From: JAXGXJ01 sp040772905
GTDB taxonomy: Bacteria; Actinomycetota; Thermoleophilia; RBG-16-64-13
Reading direction: 5' to 3'
Assembly (NCBI GenBank): GCA_040772905.1
Contig: JAXGXJ010000010.1
Span: forward strand, 75,019 to 139,018
Length of the DNA stretch: 64,000 bases
The notes under the pieces are model-generated. The model was not told the origin of the DNA. It was given only the letters and a program-made list of their open reading frames with translations, and did not search any database. Below are positions 16,679-24,686 of the stretch, one piece after another. Position 1 is the stretch's first letter, and the number at the start of each line of letters is the position of its first letter. The position numbers and the translations under genes are program-made.

Positions 16679-17911
16679 TCAGTCGGGAGCCGGCGCGACC
16701 GTGTGAGGCGTCGTCGAGCGGGGCTCCCTGTCCTGAGAGATCTGGGAGGTGGAGATCGTCTTCCCCGCCAGCAGACGCATGCATGCCATGGAACCTGCGG
16801 CCACGGTCGCAACAGCCACCCACAGCGCGATGGTATAGCTACCGAACACCCCATAGAACCAGCCGCCCGCCCAGGGTCCCACGATACCGGCCAGCCCGTA
16901 GGCCAAGAAGACGAGCGGATAGATGGTGACGAAGCCGTCGCTTCCGTAACGCGACGCCGTCTGCGCAGCGTAGACCACGAAACAGGCGCCGAAACCGAAG
17001 CCCACCAGCAGAGCCGTGGCTACCACCGCCGCGGGCCACAGCACCGTGGCGAGACCCATGAGAGTCAGCGAGATGATCAAGAACGCCAAGGATGCGGGGA
17101 TGGACCGCTGTCCAAGTCGGTCGGCCACCCTTCCCCAGGCCACACGTCCCAGCACGTTGCCCACGGCGAAGACACTGATGGCCCACGTAGCCTGAAGGGG
17201 AGCGACACCCGCCGAAAGGGCCAGCGGCTTGAGGTTCCCGATGACCATCAGACCGGCGAAGGTGCCGCTGAAGATGCCCACGACGAGCGCCATGAAGTAG
17301 CGGTCTCGCGCCAGCGCCACCAGGCGCGGAGCGGGCGACGGATGGCCGTCCGCCCGCGACACCGGCATGCGCAGTGCCTGCGACGCGATCACGATGAGAC
17401 CCCCGTATGCCACGCCGATCACCCCCAGCACGGCGAGGACCCCCATGCCCCGCCCCGCCAGCCATTCCGAAAGGAAGGTGAGCACCACCGCTCCGCCCCC
17501 GAAACCTGCCACCACGATGCCCGCCACCAGGCCTTTGTGACGGGGGAACCACCTCATGCAGGTGGGCAGGGAACACGCGTAACCGAACCCTGTCCCCGCG
17601 CCCGCCAGGATGCCGATGCCCAGGAGCAAGACAGGGAAACGGCCTTGGGACGCGAACGCTGTCACATATCCGAGCCCGAAGAGGATGCCACCCATGCTCG
17701 CGACCAGTCTTGGGCCTCGACGTTCGGCGAGTCTGGCCGCGAACAGCATCGCCCCGGTGAAGGTGGCGATGGAGATGCCGAACACGAGTTGAGTCTGAGC
17801 CACGCTCACGTCGAAGGAGCCGGTCAAGCGGGGCACGAACGCGCTCCAGGCGTAGATGCCGCCCAGACAGAGCTGGATGACAAAGGAGGCCAGCAAGTTC
17901 AGGTACTTCAC
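16679..17911 (-). CDS. MFS transporter, oxalate/formate antiporter (OFA)-like
   Basis: 410 residues from GTG 17911, preceded by AGGAG. Twelve membrane helices are apparent. The N-terminus (FVIQLCLGGIYAWSAFVPRL) and the loop-2 segment AERRGPRLVASMGG are characteristic of the OFA group that carries oxalate, formate, lactate or related monocarboxylates. The C-terminal half has GRVAWGRVADRLGQR. The exact anion is not predictable. A divergent MarR-like regulator starts about 100 bases away at 18010, and may control it. Confidence 0.8.
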   Translation of the reverse strand: MKYLNLLASFVIQLCLGGIYAWSAFVPRLTGSFDVSVAQTQLVFGISIATFTGAMLFAARLAERRGPRLVASMGGILFGLGYVTAFASQGRFPVLLLGIGILAGAGTGFGYACSLPTCMRWFPRHKGLVAGIVVAGFGGGAVVLTFLSEWLAGRGMGVLAVLGVIGVAYGGLIVIASQALRMPVSRADGHPSPAPRLVALARDRYFMALVVGIFSGTFAGLMVIGNLKPLALSAGVAPLQATWAISVFAVGNVLGRVAWGRVADRLGQRSIPASLAFLIISLTLMGLATVLWPAAVVATALLVGFGFGACFVVYAAQTASRYGSDGFVTIYPLVFLAYGLAGIVGPWAGGWFYGVFGSYTIALWVAVATVAAGSMACMRLLAGKTISTSQISQDREPRSTTPHTVAPAPD

Positions 17912-18009
17912 GCACGAGCTCCTGTTCGATTATGACTTGTGTTTCCTGAAATCCGTTTCGGGTATTATCCACATCGCCGGGGGCTTTGACAAGGAGGGCA
18001 AGTGGACCG

Positions 18010-18354
18010 ATGAGTAGCGATCGTCACCCTGCGTCAGGGCAAGACGCCGCCTGGACCTTCCTCACGAACCATGCCCACGTCCTATTGTGCGTGGCGCAAC
18101 AGCCGGGCATACGCATGCGAGACGTGGCGCAATCGGTGGGGATCACCGAACGCAGCGTGCAACGCATCCTCACCCAGTTGGAGGAGGCCGGCTACATCAG
18201 CCGCGTGCAGAAAGGCCGCCGGAACTACTACGAGGTCCACCCCGACCTTCCGCTCAGGCATCCGGCGGAGAAGCATCAGCACGTCTCGGCCCTCCTCGAA
18301 CTGGTCCTCGGCGAACATCACCGCGAGCAAGACGACAAGCCCCAGCCGCTGTAG
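18010..18354 (+). CDS. Winged-helix transcriptional regulator
   Basis: 114 residues starting at ATG 18010, with AAGGAGG 12 bases upstream; an in-frame TTG at 17986 is an alternative. The core is a winged helix: VLLCVAQQPGIRMRDVAQS, then the recognition helix GITERSVQRILTQLEEAGYI, then a wing SRVQKGRRNYYEVH. The C-terminal LLELVLGEHH is short. It resembles MarR/ArsR-type one-domain regulators with no obvious metal site. It is divergent from the OFA-type transporter, the most likely target. Confidence 0.8.
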   Translation: MSSDRHPASGQDAAWTFLTNHAHVLLCVAQQPGIRMRDVAQSVGITERSVQRILTQLEEAGYISRVQKGRRNYYEVHPDLPLRHPAEKHQHVSALLELVLGEHHREQDDKPQPL

Positions 18355-18433
18355 GACCACCGACCCCCGCCCCTCGTCCCCACGATCCCAGAGCAGTAAA
18401 ATGAGGTAGGAGCAGGAACAAAGCGGGGCAGGG

Positions 18434-19477
18434 ATGAGCAGATGTGACGCCTGCGGCAGACGTCTGGATCGCGACAGCGACGACTGGTGTCCCGCCTGCG
18501 GCGCGCCTCTCACACCGGACCTCGACTGTTGGGAACTTGGGACTCCTTCGCCCCAGGCAGGCGGCATACTCGCCGCGCGACAGACGCGGCGGCACTGGGG
18601 CGGCCGGCGACGCGCCGCTTGGGTCCTGCTCGGGCTCACGGTCCTAAGTGGCGCCATCGCAGTCGCGTGGCTGTCGGCGACGGCGACGGAGGACCGCTTC
18701 TTCGCAGGCACCTCGGCCCTTTCCTCCAACGAGCCCTCAACCGACCCGCCTGACTACTCCGATGCCACGGCCCGTTTTCTCAGGTACGACCCCATCTCCG
18801 CCAAGTTCGGCTACGCCGACGGCACCGGCACCCTGGTCATCGCGCCCCGTTTCGACCAGGCAGGCCAGTTCGTGGACGGCCTGGCTCCGGTCCAGGTCGA
18901 GGACGACTCCGGCGACCTGGGCTATGGCTACATCGACACGTCCGGGCAAGTGGTCATCGAGCCGCGTTTCGAGAACGCCTTCGCCTTCAGGCAGAGTCTT
19001 GCCAGGGTCGAACTCGCGGTCGGAGGCCGGCACCTCTTCGGCTACATCGACCGGAGCGGGACGATGGTCGTCGAGCCGCAGTACCCGGCCGCCTGGGACT
19101 TCACCGAAGGCCTCGCCCGGGTGGGGGTGAGCGACGGATCGGGCGCGCTCCGGTTCGGTTTCATCGACCCGGGCGGCGGCATGGTCATCGAACCTGCGTT
19201 CGAAATAGCCAGGGACTTCTCCGAGGGGCTGGCGGCGGTGGCTGTCGACGGCAGATGGGGCTACATAGACCGGACGGGCGATTGGGTCATCGAGCCGTGC
19301 TTCTCCTACGCCTCGTCGTTTATGGCGTGGGGTCTGGCCGAGGTCGACCTGGCAGACACCGACGCCGGGACAGGGAACGCGACACCGTCGACGGGTGATG
19401 ATCCCATCCTGCACCAGGCCCGCATCGACAAGACGGGCAGAGTGGTGTGGGAGCGCGCAGCAGATCCAGCGTACTAG
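18434..19477 (+). CDS. Membrane-anchored WG-repeat protein with N-terminal zinc ribbon
   Basis: 347 residues. The N-terminus has a zinc ribbon, CDACG ... CPACG. One membrane helix (AWVLLGLTVLSGAIAVAWL, ~60-80) follows, so the zinc ribbon is cytosolic and the rest external. From about residue 110 there are five to six WG/KWG-type repeats of roughly 35-45 residues, each with a GYID.SG.VVIEP.F core. These beta-rich repeats are common in surface proteins, and their ligands are mostly unknown. The stop codon overlaps the stop of the convergent AhpD-like gene by four bases. Confidence 0.85.
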   Translation: MSRCDACGRRLDRDSDDWCPACGAPLTPDLDCWELGTPSPQAGGILAARQTRRHWGGRRRAAWVLLGLTVLSGAIAVAWLSATATEDRFFAGTSALSSNEPSTDPPDYSDATARFLRYDPISAKFGYADGTGTLVIAPRFDQAGQFVDGLAPVQVEDDSGDLGYGYIDTSGQVVIEPRFENAFAFRQSLARVELAVGGRHLFGYIDRSGTMVVEPQYPAAWDFTEGLARVGVSDGSGALRFGFIDPGGGMVIEPAFEIARDFSEGLAAVAVDGRWGYIDRTGDWVIEPCFSYASSFMAWGLAEVDLADTDAGTGNATPSTGDDPILHQARIDKTGRVVWERAADPAY

Positions 19478-19770
19478 CCGCCGGCAGCCGGCACCTGCTC
19501 CTGGGGTGCTCCGCTCAAGTCGCCGGCCGCCAAGGCTGCGATGTCCTCACGAGTGAGCCCCGCGGTCAAAGCCATCTTGGCGTGCGCGTAGGCGCAATAG
19601 CGGCAGCCGTTCGCTTCAGTGACCGTCAGCATGAGCCGTTCCTGAAAGGCCCGGTCGATCGCCCCGGCGTCCCGGAGGGCCCTCATGTTGCGCCTCTCAC
19701 GCATGAGCAGGCCCACATCGTGCCGCAGGCCGGCGAAGCCGCGATAGTGGCGCTTGTGGAACCGCTCCAC
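19474..19770 (-). CDS. AhpD/carboxymuconolactone-decarboxylase-like protein, apparently C-terminally shortened
   Basis: 98 residues from GTG 19770, with GGAAGGAG upstream. It has the AhpD core EANGCRYCAYAHAKMAL, with the redox CxxC and histidine of alkylhydroperoxidase-like proteins. Family members continue past the GLTREDIAALAAGDLSGAP helix for another 40-60 residues. Here the frame ends at TAG 19474, exactly where the convergent WG-repeat gene ends. The gene was probably trimmed at this junction. Peroxidase activity might survive, since the CxxC is intact, but oligomerisation could suffer. Confidence 0.75.
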   Translation of the reverse strand: MERFHKRHYRGFAGLRHDVGLLMRERRNMRALRDAGAIDRAFQERLMLTVTEANGCRYCAYAHAKMALTAGLTREDIAALAAGDLSGAPQEQVPAAGG

Positions 19771-19952
19771 GGCTGTTCTCCTTCCCCTGCGACCGCCCGC
19801 AGTCCTCTCCCGACCCATTCTGACACAGCGGCGGCAGCGCCATGCGGGGACCCGTGCCGGCACGTCCAGCCCGACACATCCGCAGGAGATGCTTCAGCAC
19901 AGCAGCCTCGATATCATGGAACGGATGGACCTGCCGACAGGAAGGAGTCGTC

Positions 19953-20285
19953 TTGTTCTACAAGGCCGCTGAAGCCGGATACTATCAAGCTGCGCCCGGC
20001 ATCAGGCTCAAGACACTGGCCCACGGCACGCGGACACTCACCACCGAGTTCAGGTTGGCATCCGGCAGCGTGCTGCCCAGCCATTCTCATCCGCATGAGC
20101 AGACCGGCTACCTGGTGAGCGGCCGCCTGATGTTGACCATCGGGCAGGAGACCCGCGAGATGGTGCCTGGAGACGCCTGGTGCATCCCCGGTGACACCGA
20201 GCACAGCGCACAGGTGCTGGCCGAGTCGGTGGCGGTGGAGGTCTTCTCCCCCGTGCGCGAGGACTACCTGGCCCTCACTACCTAG
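19953..20285 (+). CDS. Small cupin protein
   Basis: 110 residues. The best start is TTG 19953, with GAAGGAG five bases upstream; the longer upstream frame overlaps the divergent gene and looks non-coding. It is a single cupin barrel with motif 1 SHSHPHEQTGYLVSGRLML and motif 2 PGDAWCIPGDTEHSAQVL. The three histidines and the glutamine/glutamate suggest a bound divalent metal. Substrate unknown. It is followed by a zinc-type alcohol dehydrogenase after about 120 bases. Confidence 0.8.
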   Translation: MFYKAAEAGYYQAAPGIRLKTLAHGTRTLTTEFRLASGSVLPSHSHPHEQTGYLVSGRLMLTIGQETREMVPGDAWCIPGDTEHSAQVLAESVAVEVFSPVREDYLALTT

Positions 20286-20404
20286 CCCTCGAGTTTCCCG
20301 CGGACTCCGCGGTGGCCGTGCGCGATATGATGAGCCATCAGACCAACCCCTCAGGGCATCGCCCCGCATCGACAGCGTCACTCGGCCGAAGGAGAGCATC
20401 GAAC

Positions 20405-21409
20405 ATGAAAGCAGCATTCGTCGTGGCGCCGCGCACCTACGAGGTCCGCGAGGTTCCCACTCCGCAGATCACCGACAGCCAGATGCTCGTCAAGATCGAA
20501 GCCTGCGGCGTCTGCTCCAGCGACATGACCGGATACAAGGACACCTGGTCGGACGAGATGAAGCAGGCCAACCCCTTCCCCCGCCGGGCCGGGCACGAGC
20601 CCGCCGGCACTGTGGTGGAGGTCGGCAAGCTGGTGAAGGGCTTCCAGGTGGGCGACCGCATCACCGGCTACTTCGCCGACGACGCCTACTGCGAGTACGT
20701 GGCCGTCGACCCCACTACTTTCGCCGCCCACCGCGGGCACGGCTACGTCATCGAGAAGATCCCCGACGGCATCCCCTTCGAGCATGCCCTTGGCGAGCCT
20801 CTGATGAGCTGCATGTCCATCGCCCGCACCACCACGCCGGAGTTCGGCGACTACGTGTTCCAGATAGGCGCCGGCTTCATGGGCTTGGGCATCATTGCAG
20901 GCGTGGCCTCGCCCAAGCTGCGCGAGTACATCGTGACCGACCTCGACGACACTCGTCTCGAGCTGGCGCGGGAGATGGGGGCCACTATCACCCTCAACCC
21001 GTCCAAGGTCGATGTGGTGGAAGAGGTCATGAGGATCACCAAGGGCCGCGGTGTCGACGTGGCCATCGAAGTGGTCGGGCATCCGATAGGCATCAAGGTG
21101 ACCGGCGACGTGATCAAGACCAACCGGGCCAAGCTCATCCTGGTCGGGTGGCATCAGGCGCCCAACACCTACGAACTGTTCAACTGGATCAAGTGCCCCA
21201 TCATCTACAGCCCCCAGGGGATCGGCATGTCGACCGACCACCAGAGCGAGCTCGAGCGGGCCATGTGGGCGCTGGAGAAGGGCATCTATCCCATGGACAA
21301 GCTGGTTACGCACACATACAGGCTGGAGGACATCGGCAAGGCCTTCGAGGACAACTTGGGCATGACGCCGGGCTACATCAAGGGCGTGGTCATGCCGTTC
21401 ATGAGTTAG
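20405..21409 (+). CDS. Zinc-type medium-chain alcohol/polyol dehydrogenase
   Basis: 334 residues from ATG 20405, downstream of GAAGGAG. The catalytic-zinc region is present: the CGVCSSD cysteine and GHEPAGTVVEVG, with the ligand pair His-Glu. There is no four-cysteine structural-zinc lobe, so it resembles shorter MDR enzymes. The cofactor domain has a glycine-rich GAGFMGLGIIAG and then VTDLDDTRLELA, whose aspartate favours NAD(H). The substrate cannot be fixed; threonine, sorbitol or other alcohol dehydrogenases are close in pattern. Confidence 0.85.
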   Translation: MKAAFVVAPRTYEVREVPTPQITDSQMLVKIEACGVCSSDMTGYKDTWSDEMKQANPFPRRAGHEPAGTVVEVGKLVKGFQVGDRITGYFADDAYCEYVAVDPTTFAAHRGHGYVIEKIPDGIPFEHALGEPLMSCMSIARTTTPEFGDYVFQIGAGFMGLGIIAGVASPKLREYIVTDLDDTRLELAREMGATITLNPSKVDVVEEVMRITKGRGVDVAIEVVGHPIGIKVTGDVIKTNRAKLILVGWHQAPNTYELFNWIKCPIIYSPQGIGMSTDHQSELERAMWALEKGIYPMDKLVTHTYRLEDIGKAFEDNLGMTPGYIKGVVMPFMS

Positions 21410-22480
21410 GGGCTGCTGGGAAGTGACGTCTGACTGACGAACCAGTGCTCAGCGCTCCCCTCAGCCAGTAACTTGGTGAGCGGCGCCACCAAGAGTCCCT
21501 CGTCGGTGAAAGCCATGGAGTAGGCCGTCCCACCGTAGTTGCGGATGGTGGCCCCCACTTCTGTATCTGCCGGGAAGACCTTCCGCACCGTGCACGAATC
21601 GTCGACGAGGACGAAGGTCTCGACGGGCACCTCGTCGCCCGGCGCCGCGCCGGATGATGCAGCGCCGATTCTCCATTCGAACACCTTCCCCAAATAACCG
21701 GACTCGTCAGCCGGTCCATACAGCGCCAGACCTACCAGCGCGGAGGTCCGGTATTGGGCGTCTTGGTACTCCGCGGCGATGACGCCGCTGTGCTCGAGCC
21801 CGCGATCGTCGATGGTAAGCCGCACCGAGTTCTTGAGGCTCCCATCACCGTTCCGCTGCAGAGCCACCCGGTAGTAGGTGTCGCCGCCGAGCGCCTGCCC
21901 CTCCACGGGTTCCCCCAGAAACACAGCCGTCCCGCCGGAGACGTCCACGCGATAGACGAAGCTGCCATCTACGGTCGACGCCGTGAGTTGCAGGATGTCT
22001 TCCTCTGGGGCATACATGCTGATCATCAAGCCGGTGTCTGCGATGGGCGCGTCATCACCAAGCGCACAAACGTTGAGGATGCCGGTCCTGTCGGCCTTGA
22101 TGAACACCTGGTTGTGCCCGTCGAGCATGTAGAAGTCACCCCCGGGACCGCAGGTCAGCATGTACGCGGTGAGTCCGCGCGCGTCGAAGGGAAACTCGTA
22201 TGTGCCCACTAAGACTCCGGCCGGCGTGAACTCGCAGATACTCCGGGAGAGTTGGAGCAGAAGCAGGTTGCCGTTGGGCGCGACGGCGAAATCACGTATG
22301 ACAGGCAGACCATCGTGCGACGACAGGCCGAAGTCCAGGTCGGGATGGTCCACCCTGAGAAGCTCGTACGAGGCCGGCTCAGAGGAGCTGTCATCGGCGG
22401 GCGTCGTGGAGCCGGGGCTGGTGGGGACAGGGATCGCAGAGCCCGGCGGCGCTGAGTCAGCAGTGGATGACGACCAGGAG
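21406..22480 (-). pseudogene. Secreted (lipo)protein missing its signal peptide
   Basis: The coding sense is continuous on the minus strand from about 22518 to the stop at 21406, overlapping the stop of the convergent dehydrogenase gene. The upstream part reads as C-H-P-A-S-W followed by a Ser/Thr/Pro/Ala linker, the normal mature start of a lipoprotein, but no signal peptide precedes it. An mgtE relic on the other strand takes its place. The remaining ~315 residues have beta-rich segments (RDFAVAPNGNLLLLQL, GPGGDFYMLDGHNQVFIK) of a propeller-like fold. A GTG at 22353 could start a cytosolic remnant. I do not recognise the family. Confidence 0.55.
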
Positions 22481-22485
22481 GCGGG

Positions 22486-22740
22486 GTGACAGTGCGTTAC
22501 GTAGGCCGTGTGGTGCTACGCGAAGCAGGAGTGGGATTGATCATGGGAGTCGTACTGGGGATCGTCGGCTTTCTTCCCGTTTCGTTGATCTTCGACGATC
22601 GCATCGCCCAGGTGGTCCCCCTGAGCCTCGTAACGATCTGCACCATGGCCTCGTTCTTCGGTGCCCTGTAACCCATAGCCGCCAGACGGGTGGGTATCGA
22701 TCCTGCGGTGGTGAGTGCTCCCTTCATCACCACCATGACG
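22486..22740 (+). pseudogene. C-terminal fragment of an MgtE-type magnesium transporter with an in-frame stop
   Basis: The frame reads LREAGVGLIMGVVLGIVGFL, then a second hydrophobic helix ending FFGAL, a TAA stop at 22669-22671, and continues in the same frame as PIAARRVGIDPAVVSAPFIT. This is the order of the last two or three membrane helices of MgtE, including the conserved GIDPAVVSAPFITT. The N-terminal ~350 residues are gone. A GGAGG-GTG precedes the fragment, possibly by chance. It is a relic of gene loss at a recombination junction. Confidence 0.75.
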
Positions 22741-22749
22741 GAAGGGAAC

Positions 22750-22914
22750 ATGACAACACCTGATGCAGCGACACAATGGGAGTACAAGGTCGATCTGGTG
22801 GAGCTCGGCCCGTTTCGAGACCAGCGGAAGTCTCTTGAGCGCCGTCTCAACGAGTTGGGTCGCGAGGGATGGGAACTGATCAGTGGCTCCACCGAGGAGG
22901 GGTACGGCGCCTAA
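22750..22914 (+). CDS. DUF4177 small protein
   Basis: 54 residues from ATG 22750, with GGAAGGG just upstream. It matches DUF4177: WEYKVDLVEL ... LERRLNELGREGWELISGS. The frame is continuous with the mgtE relic upstream, so an automatic caller could fuse the two; the RBS argues for an independent start. The family has no known function. The stop overlaps the stop of the convergent lipocalin gene by four bases. Confidence 0.7.
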   Translation: MTTPDAATQWEYKVDLVELGPFRDQRKSLERRLNELGREGWELISGSTEEGYGA

Positions 22915-23414
22915 ATCTCGCCGGCCGGCTGAAGCGTCCTCACGATCCTGCTCACATCGTATCCCTTGCGGGCGATGAGCGCGAGAAGCTCCTCGTACAG
23001 GACTTCGTCCATCTGGGGCGAGCGACTGAGGATCCAGAGGTATTCTCGGCTCGGGTGCCCGACCACAGCCCACTGATAGTCATCGTCGAGCCCGATGATC
23101 CAGTAGCTCCCCCAAAACGGCCAGAAGAAGGTGACCTTGAGTCTGGCGTTGGTGACCTCGTCGACCACCCTGGCCCTGCCGCGCACCGCCCGCTTCTCTC
23201 CATCCAAGGTCTCCTTGATGCAGGTGTTGACCACTCCGATGTCGCCGTTCCTGCGCAGCGAGTACTCGGCTGTCACTCCCACGCACCCCTTCTGGAAGCG
23301 TTGCGGTATGGTCGCGATCTCATACCACGCTCCCAGATACCTTTCGAGGTCGACGTGGGGGACCACCTCGAGCGGCTTCATATCCGCGTCAGCTGTTCTC
23401 CCTGGTCTCCACAT
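22911..23414 (-). CDS. Bacterial lipocalin (Blc-like), cytosolic form
   Basis: 167 residues from ATG 23414 with GGGGAG six bases upstream. The lipocalin signature is clear: DLERYLGAWYEIATIPQRFQ (GxWYEIA), then RVVDEVTNARLKVTFFW, YWIIGLDDDYQWAVVG and YLWILSRSPQMDE. E. coli Blc is an outer-membrane lipoprotein, but no signal peptide or lipobox is present here, so this form is probably cytosolic. Lipocalins bind lysophospholipids, fatty acids or other hydrophobic ligands. Confidence 0.9.
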   Translation of the reverse strand: MWRPGRTADADMKPLEVVPHVDLERYLGAWYEIATIPQRFQKGCVGVTAEYSLRRNGDIGVVNTCIKETLDGEKRAVRGRARVVDEVTNARLKVTFFWPFWGSYWIIGLDDDYQWAVVGHPSREYLWILSRSPQMDEVLYEELLALIARKGYDVSRIVRTLQPAGEI

Positions 23415-23514
23415 GATGCGCTCCCCGGTCTCTGTCGATCGACTAGTAGCAGGGCGAGCGGGGCACAGTCAAGCGATCAAGACAGGGGCGCACTGGCAAC
23501 GTTGTGGCGTGACG

Positions 23515-23529
23515 CAGTACTGTGTACTG
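23515..23529. promoter_or_regulatory. Perfect palindrome upstream of the heliorhodopsin gene
   Basis: CAGTAC-TGT-GTACTG is a perfect inverted repeat with 6-base arms and a 3-base centre, about 80 bases upstream of the heliorhodopsin start. It is in an otherwise gene-free gap. A dimeric repressor or activator could bind here. No matching regulator is encoded next to it. Confidence 0.4.
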
Positions 23530-23607
23530 AGTAAGGCCTGCTAAGCAAAGTCTGATCAGCCACAAGGGCACCCTGGCGGAGGCCGAGTGAGCATGGAGGT
23601 GAGGGTG

Positions 23608-24618
23608 ATGGTCGCTTCGAACGCGGATGAACGCATGACCGACGCCGCACGGGATCTCGAGCCGCGTCTCCGCAATCTGCGCTGGTGGAACATCATCGTA
23701 GGACTGGTGCTCGCCGTCCAGGCGATCGTCATCGCCGCCCTGCAGAACGGCTTCTCCATCCCCGTGGTGGCCACCTGGCTCAACGGGCCTCCCGGCACCG
23801 TGCCCGAAATCGAGAAACTCGGCGACTTCCAACTGGGCTGGGGAGTGTTCGCCTTTATGCTCCTGTCGGGGCTCGCGCTGCTGCTGGTCGCCTCGCCGGG
23901 CATCTTCGACTGGTACAAGCGCAACCTGGTGAGGAATCGCAACTACGCCCGGTGGATCGAATATTCCATCACCGCCTCGCTGATGATCATACTCATCACC
24001 ATGATCTGCGGCGCTGTGGATCTGGCGGCCATCCTCACGGTCTTCGGCATCAACGCCTGCATGATCCTGTTCGGTCTCCTCATGGAGAAATACGAGCAGC
24101 CGGGCAAGCCCAGTTGGCTGGCCTATCTCTTCGGCTGCTTCGCCGGCATCGTCCCTTGGATCGTGGTGCTGATCTATGTGTGGAGTCCGGGGTTCGGCAA
24201 CCGTGAGGCTCCGGGCTTCGTATACGGCATCATCGTCTCGCTGTTCGTCCTCTTCAACACCTTCTCGGTGAACATGGTGCTGCAGTACAAGAGGGTGGGG
24301 CCCTGGAGGGACTACCTTTTTGGAGAGAAGGTCTACATCATCCTCAGCCTGACGGCGAAGGCGCTGCTTGCCTGGCAGGTGTTCGGCGCCGTCCTGACCG
24401 GCGCCGGCAGCCGACGGGTCGGGGCCCCGCTCGCGCGCCGCGAGCGGGGCCCCGACCTTCCTGTCTCTAGGCCGTGTCCTCGCCTGCAGCCCCTTCCGCT
24501 TCTTGCGCATCCTTCAGCCGATTCTCGAGCTCTTCCAACTCCTCCCACATGCCGGGCGGGACCGAGTGGGCCGGCCATCGTGCCTCAAGCTCGGCGATCT
24601 GCTGTTCGATCTGCTTGA
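23608..24618 (+). CDS. Heliorhodopsin, with an abnormal C-terminal read-through tail
   Basis: Seven-helix retinal protein of the heliorhodopsin family. Start ATG 23608 follows GGAGGTGAGG; GTG 23587 is less likely. Helix 3 has RWIEYSITASLMIILI with the counterion Glu118, then FGINACMILFGLLMEKYEQ. Helix 7 has YLFGEKVYIILSLTAKALLA with the retinal Schiff-base Lys251, then AWQVF. Heliorhodopsins have an inverted topology, are confined mainly to monoderm and archaeal lineages, and their function (light sensing or enzyme regulation) is unsettled. Members normally stop a few residues after AWQVF. Here the frame runs ~75 residues further, through a perfect hairpin terminator and antisense to another gene, so the true stop has probably been lost or shifted by an indel. 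Confidence 0.92.
   Translation: MVASNADERMTDAARDLEPRLRNLRWWNIIVGLVLAVQAIVIAALQNGFSIPVVATWLNGPPGTVPEIEKLGDFQLGWGVFAFMLLSGLALLLVASPGIFDWYKRNLVRNRNYARWIEYSITASLMIILITMICGAVDLAAILTVFGINACMILFGLLMEKYEQPGKPSWLAYLFGCFAGIVPWIVVLIYVWSPGFGNREAPGFVYGIIVSLFVLFNTFSVNMVLQYKRVGPWRDYLFGEKVYIILSLTAKALLAWQVFGAVLTGAGSRRVGAPLARRERGPDLPVSRPCPRLQPLPLLAHPSADSRALPTPPTCRAGPSGPAIVPQARRSAVRSA
24417..24457. terminator. Perfect 19-bp hairpin, probable bidirectional terminator
   Basis: Arms 24417-24435 and 24439-24457 are perfectly complementary with a 3-base loop (CGC). It separates the convergent heliorhodopsin and small coiled-coil genes and is followed by TTCCTGTCT. It lies inside the nominal 3' end of the heliorhodopsin frame, which supports the view that the real gene ends before it. 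Confidence 0.75.
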
Positions 24619-24634
24619 CTTCGTCAGCTCCCAT
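24467..24634 (-). CDS. Small acidic coiled-coil protein
   Basis: 55 residues from ATG 24634 (MGADEVKQIEQQIAELEARW), ending GEDTA. GGAAGG lies about 12 bases upstream. Two amphipathic helices (VKQIEQQIAELEAR and MWEELEELENRLKDAQEAE) predict a short antiparallel coiled coil. It is antisense to the false tail of the heliorhodopsin frame. The codon pattern and the clean stop before the shared terminator support it as the real gene on this stretch. The function is unknown. Confidence 0.6.
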   Translation of the reverse strand: MGADEVKQIEQQIAELEARWPAHSVPPGMWEELEELENRLKDAQEAEGAAGEDTA

Positions 24635-24686
24635 GATGAGGAACCTTCCCGCTTGGTGAGGACCTCTGTTCTGTGTCTCAACGCTC

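Noticed and set aside
16601..17935. A 444-codon plus-strand frame across the MFS gene
   Set aside because: It is antisense to a clear 12-helix transporter and is dominated by Arg, His and Gln, a sign of a shadow.
22669..22671. Stop inside the mgtE frame as selenocysteine or recoding
   Set aside because: The codon is TAA, not TGA, the N-terminal half is absent, and the site is not a Cys position in MgtE.
24417..24457. The hairpin as a rho-independent terminator with a full U-tract
   Set aside because: The stem is perfect but the following sequence (TTCCTGTCT) is only partly T-rich, so it is reported as a probable, not classical, terminator.
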